Source of the DNA: Paulownia fortunei
Taxonomy: Eukaryota > Streptophyta > Magnoliopsida > Lamiales > Paulowniaceae
Assembly: GCA_019321725.1 (NCBI GenBank)
Contig: CM033118.1
Location: forward strand, 7,466,071-7,530,070
Reading direction: 5' to 3'
DNA length: 64,000 nt
The notes under the pieces were generated by a model. The model was not told the origin of the DNA, did not search any database, and saw only the letters and a list, made by a program, of their open reading frames with translations. Below, in pieces: positions 47,230 through 59,400 of this stretch. Both the position numbers and the translations under genes were made by a program. Numbering within the stretch: the first letter of the stretch is position 1; each line of letters starts with the position of its first letter.

Positions 47230-50200
47230 TGATCACGGTTCAAAAATCGTCGGTTACAGTTTAGAACCGCCGATTCCACGATTCAAGAAAATCTTGACCC
47301 TTAACCTTAACCGTCAAGGTCAGTTACGGTCTGGGTTCTGAAACTGTCGGTTGATTCCGATTTCGATTTCGACCCTTAAATTTTTTATTTTTAATTTTAC
47401 CTTATATTTTAAAATTTTGTAACTTTTTAACTAACCATTAATTCTACAAAATTACAAATTTTATAAAACAAAAACAAGGGTTTGAAATTTTAAACATAAA
47501 TTTGAATGAAAATTGTTGAATTTAAATTTAAAAAAAAATCATTAATTTTTGAACTTAATGAATAAATTTTAACTTAAATTTGAAAAAAAAAATTATTATC
47601 TAAAATTTAAAGTATCAAATATTCTAATTATAATAAATGTAAAAAAAAAGATACTCAACTTGAAATCTTAAAGTTTAAATTTAAATTTTAATAAAAGAAA
47701 ATTGCACTTAAATTTTAAAAAAATATTAGCAAAAATTTAAATTATATAATTAAAAATCATTTTAAAAATAAAAAAGGGACTTAAAGTTAAATTTAAGTTG
47801 CATATGTATCCTCTTAAGGTATAGAAGAATCAAAGTACACGCAGTTCTCTTACTTTTTAACCCTTCTTACCTAAGGGAGTGGCATGGCTCAATCACTCCC
47901 ACCCGTTTCCGTCGTTGTTCCGTCTGTATTATCCTCTTGATCTTTCTCCGAATCTGGCTGACCTTATTTTCGTACTGAAGCCTTGATCCAATCATCAAAA
48001 CATGCTTGAATTTCTAAATTCTCGAAAGACAACGTTGAGCGTTTCTCACTCAATATATTGCCTCCCATACTGAAGACTTGTTCCACTGCAACGGTTGAAG
48101 CAGGTGAAACAAGTATCTCACGGACAAAACTGGATACGTTTGCTCTTTTGCGACCACCATCGCAAAATATCGAACTTTTCATCATTATTTATTTCATTAA
48201 ACTCAAATGAAACATTAAAATAACTTTCAAATTTCTGGCTAGAACTTGAGGATTCTCGAGAACGTTTAGTCTGTTCTCTGAGTAAAAGTTGTGCTGTCGT
48301 AAGCCTAAAACTACTACCACTACTAGTTCTATATATATCAACTTGAGTTGATTATAAACCATATTTGAAACTGTATTCATTATAAAATTTATTTAAAATT
48401 ATTCTAATTTTAAATATGATATTATTAATATCTAAATTATAATCATTTTCATTACGTTTTAAAGCATTGTAATAAATTAATAACAAGTCTTGTAAACCAT
48501 CTAATTTAAATCTAGGATTAAAAACAACAACAATTAAATTAATATCTGAAATTTCAAAAAAATAATTTTCTCATTTCAACTGCATTGATAAAATACAATT
48601 TACTAAATTTTTATGTTGGGAGTTAATATTTTCATGTAAAATTGATGCAATATTACAACAATTTAATAATACTAAATGAGAAGTTGGGGAATAAACACTA
48701 GATAATTGTAAAGTAGCATTATTAAATATTTTTAAAATATTATAAATTTTTTCACATACTGTTCAATTATGTGAATATAAATAAAAAGTAGTATAAACAA
48801 TTTGTAAAAAAATTTGACATAATAAATCTTTATAGTCGATAGATTTTTCTAATAATCTATATGTTGAATTCCAATAGGTTGGAACATCTCGTGAAATTTT
48901 TTTAGGCCTTACACCGTTAACCTTACAAAATCTAAACCATTGTTTATTAATATATGGATGTGTCCATAAATAAGAAAATACTTGTCTAATTGGTTTAAAT
49001 TGATTATCTAAAACTTTTAAGCGATCTTGTACATATAAATTTAAAATATGACATATACATCTAATATGAAAAAATTTACCACCAATTGATGGTTCACATA
49101 CAACTTTAAGATCACCAATACTAGCATTATTAGTTGCAGCATTGTCAAATGATATTAAAAAAAAAATATTAACTAAATTATATTATTATAATATTAAAAA
49201 TATAATTTGTGAAATATTTACCGCTGTGTGTGGACTATCAAAAACTCTAAATACAAGTAATCTTTTTTGAAGTGTTCAAGAAGCATCAATCCAATGACAT
49301 GTAATATCTATATATAAATGTATTTGCCAATGATCACTCCAAATATTACTACATAAAGAAATTTTATTATTTATATTATTTAATAATTCTTTTTAACTCA
49401 TTTTTAGTTTTATTATATAATTTCTTTACATGGCGTGTTAGTGTGGTTCGTAGAACACCTTTAGCCGTTGGATTATATATTGTTTGAATTAATTCATTAA
49501 AAAAGAATTTATTTGCAAAACAAAAACTAAGATGTACAACAAAAATAAATATAACTAAATTTTCTCTATATCTAGCATCGTTATATTTAAATAAAAAAAG
49601 ATCGTTACCTCCACGGTGTCGAAAAGATGCGAATGATGGCATTTGAGTTTGGGTACGATCAATGCCAAATTTTACTAGATGCTTCTTCTCCACATGTCTT
49701 TTAAATGATTTATAATCGCTTCCGAATTAAAATTTATAAGATTGTGAACAATATTTAAACTTTGCTCGCATCTCTCTTTTTGGAAGTGTCACTTTATCAA
49801 AATATTTTATAAAAATAGAGGATTTGAGATATAGAATAAATCGAATATGAGTATCACTCATTGTTTTTTGAGTAGTATATAAGTGAGTTTGTCATTCATC
49901 ACTTAACTCAATTTTACAATCGATATTGAGTTTTGGTTGTTCGTCAGTTGTGGACATCTTTTCTTTAACTCTGTTGTTTGAACCGATCATTTTTTGATAA
50001 ATGATGAAAATTTAATATATAGAATTGAATAATGAATAATTGAAGATGAAATAAATGGAAGATTTAATGAAATAATTAAAATAATATAAAATTAAAAATG
50101 AATAGTTAAAAGTGAAAATTAGAGAATTGAGAGTTGAAAATTAAATAATTGAAATTTGAGAGTTAATGTGTGGAAAAAATGAAGTGTGTAAATATATTTA

Positions 50201-50280
50201 TAGGAGAAAAATTAATAAATAAATAAATAAATAAATAAACGGTCAAATGACTAATTTGGGTACTACTGCTACCGAGTACA
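47230..50280 (-). mobile_element. hAT transposon (second family), nearly complete copy upstream of the MYB gene
   Basis: The 3' side (about 47230-47370) carries GGTTC/GAACC-rich subterminal repeats (CACGGTTCAAAAATCGTCGG). The coding part runs leftward from 49990. The 5' leader, read on the - strand (50250-49991), matches the + strand leader at about 63700-63973 closely, including TTCAATTATTCATTATTCAA and ATTAAATTTTCATCATTTAT before the ATG. The exact ends and target duplication were not determined. An (AAAT)n run lies at 50218-50239. Confidence 0.78.
47964..49990 (-). pseudogene. hAT transposase (RICESLEEPER-like), lightly decayed
   Basis: The start is MIGSNN at 49990. A BED-like N-part follows (KRHVEKKHLVKFG, about 49715-49670). 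The core has DNAATNNASI (near 49150), HIRCICHILNLYVQD, a PTYWNSTYRLLE segment (about 48890-48850), FDILRWW (near 48170) and the dimerisation domain REILVSPASTVAVEQVFSMG then LSEKRSTLSFENLEIQ (about 48120-47990). The AT-rich stretch at about 49150-49230 may be an intron. A short deletion/frameshift after FDILRWW removes the linker to the dimerisation domain, and a few stops occur, so this copy is probably inactive although well preserved. Confidence 0.85.
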
Positions 50281-50359
50281 GATTATCAGACTATCGGATT
50301 ACCGCCAATTCTCTCTCTTAAACTTTACATTCAATTTCCATTTTTCTTACACTATTAAT

Positions 50360-50368
50360 AAACCCTAA
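50360..50368 (+). promoter_or_regulatory. Telo-box (AAACCCTAA) in the MYB/SNAPc gene promoter
   Basis: AAACCCTAA lies 43 bases before the ATG. This element is common in promoters of plant genes for growth and translation-related functions. No TATA box is evident. The hAT element ends within about 100-150 bases upstream, so the native promoter visible here is very short. Confidence 0.5.
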
Positions 50369-50410
50369 CCCCTTCACATTCGGGAAGGCCCCTTCTTCGA
50401 AACCCTCGAA

Positions 50411-53400
50411 ATGTCTTCGTCAAACGAAGAGTTCTCCGATACCGATTCCGACGATGGCTTCAACGAAGATATGGAAGCGCTAAAAAGGGCTTGCCAATTA
50501 ACCGGCAAAAATCCTACCGACCACCAGCTTCAACTGTCCACCACCGCCGGCGCCGCCAATGGCGTTGCCATTGCAAGTGCCTCGTCGGAGGCAGAATCTG
50601 ATGCAGAGGGAGAGGATGACCTTCAATTGGTGCGCAGTATTCAGAAACGCTTCGCGGTTTCTATGGATGTGGAGGACGAACCTCTGACGATGGAGCCTTT
50701 GTGTACGTTGCCGCCTGACTGGTCTGATAGCGATGATTGTGAGGATGATTATGAGACCCTCCGAGCTATTCAGCGGCGTTTTGCTGCCTATAATGAAGGT
50801 ATATGCTGTCCTCTGCCCCCTTTTGTAGAATCGTGATGATTTATCTATTTATTTTCAATTAATTGCGTGTTTGAGGTATGGCATTGGGATTTGGATTTTG
50901 AATAGAGTTAAATTGTGTTTCTTTTGATTCTTGAGCTCCAAGTGTCTGCTGCCAAATGTAAGCTTTCACTTTGAATTTGTGTGGAGGCAGAAAGTTAATA
51001 TTTTGAATATAAAATCTCTTGTATTTCCCAGAATTTGTTCGAAAGGTTATTGCATTTGGAAAAACTTGTGCCTAGGCTTACTTATTTTTCTCAAATTAAA
51101 GAATCATTATATTCTCTTTTCTTTTTGACACGGCTTATTTGAGAACCTTTTAGTGATGTACATAGATTGTAACTTGTAGCATCTTCATTTTACATAATTG
51201 GATACAGGCGGCTTGAAAGACAACATGGAGGACATTTCGCATAGACCTGTGCAGGTGGGTGCTACTATCACAGATTCGGAAAAGGGAACTTCCAATAGCT
51301 TTGTTGAGAGAACTAATGCTCAAGAAGGGTTTCTCAATTGTGTAGATACAAGTGAGCCTACTGGCAAGAAATCAGATGCAAGTGATGATGCTGGTGGAAG
51401 ACAGCCTTCTGATTTAGTTGAATGGAATGGATCAGGTGCTGATGATGTGGCTGGATTGCCACTCAAAACCTCTCACTTCCCAAAGTCTGCACTGGCATTT
51501 GTTGATGCTATCAAGAAGAATAGAACTTGCCAGAAGCTTATAAGAAGTAAGATGGTGCAAATGGAAGCCAGAATTGAAGAACTCAAAAAGCTGATGGAAC
51601 GTGTTAAAATCCTGAAAGACTTTCATGTTGCTTGCAAAAAGAGGACTGGGCGAGCCTTGTCACAAAAAAAGGATGCTCGTGTGCAGTTAATATCATTGCC
51701 AAAACTAAGGGCAAATATGAAGGTTTTTTGTCTTTGAATTGTCACTACTCTTTATTGAAACTTCATGTGTCTGTAATCTTCTGGTTTCGGGTGTTATTAT
51801 AATTTCTTTATTTTTCTTTTTTCTTTAGGGGTGGGTATGGGTCTCAGTATACAGGATACCATGTCTTTGTTGGAGTTTAGTTGGTATTCGGTGGTAATAT
51901 TTTGTGTTGGCCAGTAGTTGCTGATTTTATTCATCAGGTCATGGCTTTATGAAGTGGATAATGGTTAACATCCAAGTTTACCTTGAATTAGCTAATTTGT
52001 AGATATTTCTGAATGTTACTTGAAATTGTTGTTGTTATTGTTATATATTTATTTGATGCTCCAATACAATTGTGACTCCTGCAGTTCAATGAGAAGAAGA
52101 TCCCAGCTGTATATAAGGGGCCTCCAGAGAATTCGCATGTTTCTAACTATAAGGAGGCATTGGCAACATTTGCTGTCTCTGTTAGTACGGAGAATTGGTC
52201 AAAGGAAGAGAGAGAAAATCTAGTGAAGGGTGTGAAACAACAGTTTCAGGGAATGTTGCTTCAGCGATCTGTTGATCTACTCAGGTGTGTTTTCTATTGG
52301 AATGTGTTGGATATTTACAATGGGGAAACATGGGCATGTTTGTTTATGTGGCATGCATTCACCATTTGTTTAATTTCATAAACTCTCATTGCATGATCTG
52401 AGGCCCTAATACATTAAGCAATAGTTAATTTATTCTCGTGATTTTCTCTTCAAAGCATATGATTTTGGCAGAAAGCTTATAAGATTTAAAAGGTCATGTG
52501 AGCTCTTGAAGATTATGACAAATGTTGTATGTTTGGAATTAAGTGTTGCACCAGCCCTGTGTCAACAAAATGCAATTCAGCTCTTTTCATCAAATGCTTC
52601 ACACCATACTTGAGTATGTAACTATTGTATTATTATTCTGTTTCCCTTGAGGTATATATTCTTAAATCTTAAAAATTTCTTAACAACCAAAATTATTCAC
52701 ATGTGAAAAATCGAAATTGTTAAACATCGAAAGGAAAATTGTCTGTGTAGTTATTCATAAGAAGTCACTGAAGATGGAATTTTACAATTCGCTGTAATTG
52801 CAAGTTTCTTTGCTAACTCACCCTCTCTACACACGCACAATAGGAGTGTTCATACGGTAAAACTTATTTTGGTATGCCTTTGAATAACTGATTAGACGAA
52901 CCAATTAATGGGTTGGGATTGGCAAATTGGTAAACCGAATTTGAAAAAAACTTTCTAAATGTAATTAAATGTAAACTAAAAATAGGACCTCAGTAATGTA
53001 TATATGTGGGGATAAATGCAAATTTAGTCACTCAAATTTCATAAAAAGCACACAATACTCCCCCGAGTTTATGAGAAAGCATATGTAGTCACTCAAGTAT
53101 AGGGTGAAAAGCAAAATTGGTCTCCCAAAATTGTAATAAAAATACACATCACTCACTCAAGTTTCACTCGAGTTTCTTTAAAGTTACATATAGTCACTCA
53201 ATTATCTTAAAAATTGCAAATTCCTCCAAATGTGGTTACTATTTGTAGAGTAAAACTTTGTAATCAAATAATGAAGTGTATAAGTAAACAAAACTTATTT
53301 TTTCTTTGTTGCAAATTTTTGTAGTTTATATTGTGTCCAAATAATAGTGGCCTAAATGGATTGTCAATTTAATGCTCTCATATTTCAAAAGCTTTGTGTA

Positions 53401-56400
53401 AATAATGAGTACAAATTTCAAATCCCTTCAATCTATAGTAACTAAAGCTTTATTCTATAAATAGTAACCAAATTTGGAGGAATTTTGCAATTTTTAAGAT
53501 AACTGAGCGACTATACATGCCTTGTAAGAAACTGAGTGGTGTATTTCTAATGCAACTTGGGTGAACAGTTTTGTTTTTCACCCTATACTTGAGTGAGTGT
53601 TGTGGGCTTTTCATGAAATTTAAGTGACTAAATTTGCGTTTAACCCTATATGTGTGTGTAAACTAAATTTGCGTTTAACCCTATAGTTTGATACGGAACA
53701 GTACATGAGGCCAAAAGTCGAAATCGAACTGAATACTGGAAATTTGCTAAAATTGATGCCGTATATTGAACCGAATTTCTGGTTTTGGTCAGTTTGCCAT
53801 TAGTGAACACCCTAAAACACATACATTGCATTCTGTAGTTCGTCTTCGCTTTCTCTTCTGTATCTTGGGATATTGATTCGTATTCTTCGCCACTAACTGC
53901 CTACTTATAAACCACTGTAATAACATCTATGGCTATTGAAATAGGATTTTAATTTCTTTTCCTCTCAAATTTTCTGTATGAAACTGAAATGGGTGTTGCG
54001 AAATGTAGTTGTCAGCCAACAGTAATTTCATTGTGATCCAATTTCTGATTCCCCACTGGAGGATGGCAAAGGGATGACAAGGGGGTGTTTGTTGGGAAGA
54101 GGGTATGACGAAAGAGGGCTGTGGTAATTGAGGTTAGCATGGTGTCATTGGTTAAGAAATGGGATAGAGGCCGTGAACTCGGTGCCATTGCTGAAAGCAT
54201 TGGTGACAGTGCATAATTCTCAATCAAAGGCGAACTACGATATGCTGTTTTTGTATTTTAAAAGATGCTACTATATACCTTTACTAGCATTACAGTTTCT
54301 GAAATAGAAATTATACAGGCTTCACTTTGTATGCGTGAACAACTATTATAAAGCTATGGAACTTTTTAAAAAAGATCTAGTCAATATGATGGCCCCATAA
54401 TGCACGATTCGAAAATATGCAGGATTATGTCTTAAACACATAATATAGGTGCATATGGCAGCTCTCAGCTGCCATTTAGAAGAAGAACAAAAAGTTGGCA
54501 GCTTTCAGTTTTCAAATAAAAGTATGCAGCATTACTTTGATGGGGGTGTTTTTTAATGAGGTTGAACTTAATATTAGATCTGTTTTAATATTATTTCAAG
54601 TTTACACCATTACATCACTAATCTAGTGGTGGTCTGAACATTTATACTAATTGAAATTGAACTTGCAACCATCAACTTATATATCTAAGTTTCATGTTTG
54701 AGTAATTCACTAAATTTTTATCTGTCTTATCATACCCAAGCTCACATGACACTAATTTAGTATTTAAACAAAAGAAGAGATAGTATAGATATTCCTTTGC
54801 ATCTGCTTATGTTTATATAAGACTTGAATGTATATTTAAAGAGGCTACTTTGAATCGCTATGCCATCTCTTAAACATTTTGTACGACCTGTAGGATAAGT
54901 CTCTGCTGAAAAGAGTGCATACTTCACTTTTCTTGTTGGTTATTCTCATATACTTGTGTAACTGTTATGCTGTATGAAGCCCAAGGCCTTTTGCAGCAAA
55001 GTTGTACTTTTTGCACATAAGAAAATGGAATAGTTATCAGAGGTTCAGAAACCATAATAATCTAGTTTGACTTCCAAAGATGTATATCAAAAACATTAAA
55101 TGGTGCTGAAGAAGTCTATGCAGCAGTTTAAGCTTTGGGTCAGCCATCAGTTGCTGTAAGTTCTATTATAGTTATCTCTCTAAACATAGAAACTAATGTA
55201 TCATTGAATATCACTACATTTCTTATGTCCCCTCTCAAAGCAAGCCTGAGTAGTGCCTCCATAGGAATTCCATGTGATTGTCCTGGTATTCGTTTTCCTT
55301 CTATTAAGTTACGCACTGATCCCCAGCTAGGCACTAGGTGACATTGTGCCCACTGAACTGTCCAAATAGGAGCTTAACCTTCTTGATACAGTTGAATCTT
55401 AACTTTGCTTTATCTGTTGAAACACTTTACAATTGATGATGATAGCCTTAAATTTTGTAAATACTCAGCTAACTTGCTAGTTGATTGCCAGTTATACATC
55501 TCGAGGGATATTATTATTTTAAAGGAGCCTATACTGTACATTTGTCATAAATATCGTGTACTCAAGCATATATTGTTATGCATAAATTTCAAAAGAAAGA
55601 ATTCAGACCATCCACTACAACAATAATCCACTATCTGCTTGATAAATCTAATAAAAGACTCCTACTTAAACATGGTTTAATAATAAGGAAGAGTAAAAAA
55701 AATTAATTTCCTAGAAATATATGAACCAAATGCATGCAAGTATTTCTCATAATAAAAAATAAAAAATAATCTAATCAAGTACTGTAAAATAAAAAAAAGC
55801 CATGTCAAAATTATTAATCGCTTATTATGTACATAAGGCATTGGCGGCAAAATATTATGCTCAAGTAATCTTGAAAAACTAGAAATAGAAAAATGTGAAA
55901 AAATGGTAATGGAAGTTTTTTAGAGTTTACTCGCATAAGGTATTATCTCCTTATTTTTAGGTAACAATAAAGTCACATTAAAAAACATAAAATGGTTTGG
56001 TGGTCTGGTTTCCATTCCTAACGGTGAACTGAAGGGGAGGACACACACCACTACTGCACTGACCATGGCTCCTATGCATTAAGTATTCACACATTTGAGT
56101 TCTCATGTTTTCTTGTATATATGAAAAATTCAATTCTTATGTTTGTGCTACTGAACGCTTAATTCTTGTTTTTATTTTCCTTTTCATCCTTGTTTATTTT
56201 ATACACATTTTAATCAACATCTTGGTGTCTTTATGTCTGTATTTGGTTAGTGGAATGTGGCTCCATCCAGGGCCTTGTCCTTGTGTGATGGTTACCTTCA
56301 AGGAATATGATTATGAGTGAGGAGGAATGAGTTTTTTTTTTTATATATATACGCTCATTTCAACCTATATACACGACATTAGCAAGATTGTTGTTGTCAT

Positions 56401-59400
56401 TCAAGTTTTGGGAGTGTAGGTTAATTATTTGCATATTGGTACAACTGATGGTAGAGGACCTCACAACATTTATTGCATTCTATCACAAGGGGGAAAAGTG
56501 CAAGGAAATCTGAGATGACTTAGACTGTTCTGTGACATAATGAGGGGTAGAAATATTTGGAAACTGTTATAGAGTATGAGATTAGTAGAATAACCACCCA
56601 ATTTTCTGCGCTTGCCATTTTGGCTTTTCTCCAGGCCTCTGATATTTATTGTTGCGAAATAATAGAGTTGCACTTGATTTTTTAAACCTATTGAGTCCAG
56701 TCTTATTCAGTGTGTTGCTGGTTTGCAGCGAGGCAGATGGATCTTATGATTCTGGTAATGTTGACAGCATCATTGTATCAATTAAAGATCTTGACATAAC
56801 ACCTGAGAAAATAAGATTATTCTTGCCTAAGGTCAATTGGGAGCAGCTGGCAGCTATGTATGTACCTGGCCGCTCTGGTGCAGAATGTCAAGCAAGGTAA
56901 TTTGGGACAGTTACTTAATGAATGATGCTTTTTAGCTGCAAATATTGTGTACTGTCTTGCTTAAAGCTAGAATTGATTGAAGGGCATACAGATACACTGT
57001 TTAATCAGTCAATGCTATCAGAGAAAATCTCAGTAAATAGATTTAGGGGTGGCGTCGTAGAGTAATTTTTTGGAAATGAAATTTTTTTGTTACCTACATA
57101 TCATAGTTTAGATTATTGTAATGTTTTGCTTTTTGGCATCCACATATAGTGATATTGGTGGGTACTGTGATAGTTGTGTATCAGATGCCAGCCTATTTAC
57201 ACCAAATCAGGCATGCAACAAAAAAGAAACATCTAATACTTAAAGTGCCCTTCTTGCATGATTGTTTGTTGAGTGTGGAAGTAGAAAAGACAGAATTTGT
57301 TAACTTAGTTAACATTGTTGTGTCCTAGCCGTCTAGAGAGCTGTAGACTATCTGATCATTGAAATATGCACAATCTTTCACGCGTTACATACTCTCACTT
57401 GCAGGTTTCTAAACTGTGAAGACCCCTTAATCAATCACAATCCGTGGACTGCAATGGAGGACAAGAATCTTTTGCATATTGTACAACAGAAGGGACTAAG
57501 TAACTGGATAGATATTGCTGCATCACTGGGAACAAATAGGACTCCTTTTCAGTGCTTAGCACGCTATCAAAGGAGCCTTAATGCTTCGATACTCAAAAGA
57601 GAGTGGACCAAGGAGGAGGATAACCAACTTCGAGCTGCTGTAGAAACTTATGGTGAGAGTAACTGGCAACTGGTCGCTTCTGTGATGGAAGGTCGAACAG
57701 GTACCCAATGCTCTAATAGGTCAGTGAATATGCTCAACATTAATTTTCCTTTTTGATTGAAATATAAGTCAATTCTTCAGCTGATCATCATTATCTTCTT
57801 AAATAACCAAAAAATGTATAAATGAAATAATTACCACACCTCTTGTATGACATACATGGTAATGGTTAAACATGTAACTCTTGTAACATTGAATTTTAAT
57901 AGTTACTTAATAATTAATTAACAAATTAAAACTAGAAAATTAACTGTACTTGTTTAATTCAACCAATCTTGCAATTGATGCAATAGCTTTACCAGGGTTA
58001 GTTCGTGGGGCAGCCCATCCTTCAAATACTGTATCTATACATCGGGAAATTCTAGCTCAGATCGGGTTTGGTCGAACCCAAATCAATCACATGACAAGTG
58101 AATACACTCACCATGTGATTGATGCGCTTGTCTTATGCTTAGTTGGGTTGTGTGTCTGTGTCTGATATATGGAGATAACTTAGTGCATGCACTAAAAGGA
58201 AATAGGCATTACTTACCCCAGGCTTCCCTTGTTCAATAACTTGTAGGAAACCTAGTTTAAGAATGGGCATTCCTAATTGTGCATTCAGGCTGGTCCCATA
58301 CCATCCATTACTTGTAGAAAACAAGTAATGAGCATGTTTGGAGGCAAGTGTTTGACTTTATTCCAGTTACACATTCTATATCTTTGTTATGGCTTGATTC
58401 AGTTGACTCTGCTATAGTCCTCGGAGTAGAAACAAGACAAGTTCAGCTGATATTAGCAATATTTTCTGCTTGAGCTTGAATCAAATGTATTGAACTTGAG
58501 ATCAAACCCTATATCCTATTCTGATTGCAGTCAAGCTTGATCTTGACGCATGTTTTTTCTCTGCTAGTGTTGTCCTCAATCCTAGGGGTGCAAATGATCC
58601 AAGTCAAACCGAATATCAGCAATATTTTTGTGCTTAATCTTGAGTGTAGTCAAATATATTGGACTCAAGCTCAATCTCGAGGGCTCCTTCAGCTCTAGTA
58701 TATGCTCCCAAAAGAGAAGTGAATGAAGAATAAAATAGAATGAAACCACATTTATTGAATATATGTAAATGCAAATTAATCCACTAATCAGAAGAACCCA
58801 AATTGAATGTATACAATCCCACGACTAAAAACTTTAAGAATATGGGTCATAAATGCGTTATAGATTGAAGCGTAGTTGTGATGGAATTGTCAAGCTCTTG
58901 GTCTTCACATCAATGGCTTCTCTGCACCAATATCTTCCTCCTTGGACCACCCAATTTCAGCCTGTGATGTAGAAGATAAAGACACAAAGAAAGGGATAGA
59001 AAAAAAACCCTTCTTTGATCTTTTAAGTGTACAGCACTTAAACCCATATTTTTATTTTTTTTATGTTTTCCTGTACAATTACTGTGGCATTATTTTGGTA
59101 AGGCATCAAGGTTGGAGGCATGAGAGAGGTCGATGAGAAATTTGTGGAGCGAGGCTGTATGCACCAATATAATTGTAATAGAAAATTGAAGGGGCCAAAT
59201 ATCTACTTAAAATGATGTTTATGATATATTTGGAATATGAATAACAACATTACGATAATCAAAAGTCATGATCACAAACGAGCTATCAAAAGGAAAAATT
59301 GGGCCTGATATCGGCCGGAAAAATATTCGAGCCTGCTTGATCTTTCGCATTTCATATATTGAATTCAAACTCAAATATTATTTGAGCCAGCTCTCCAACC

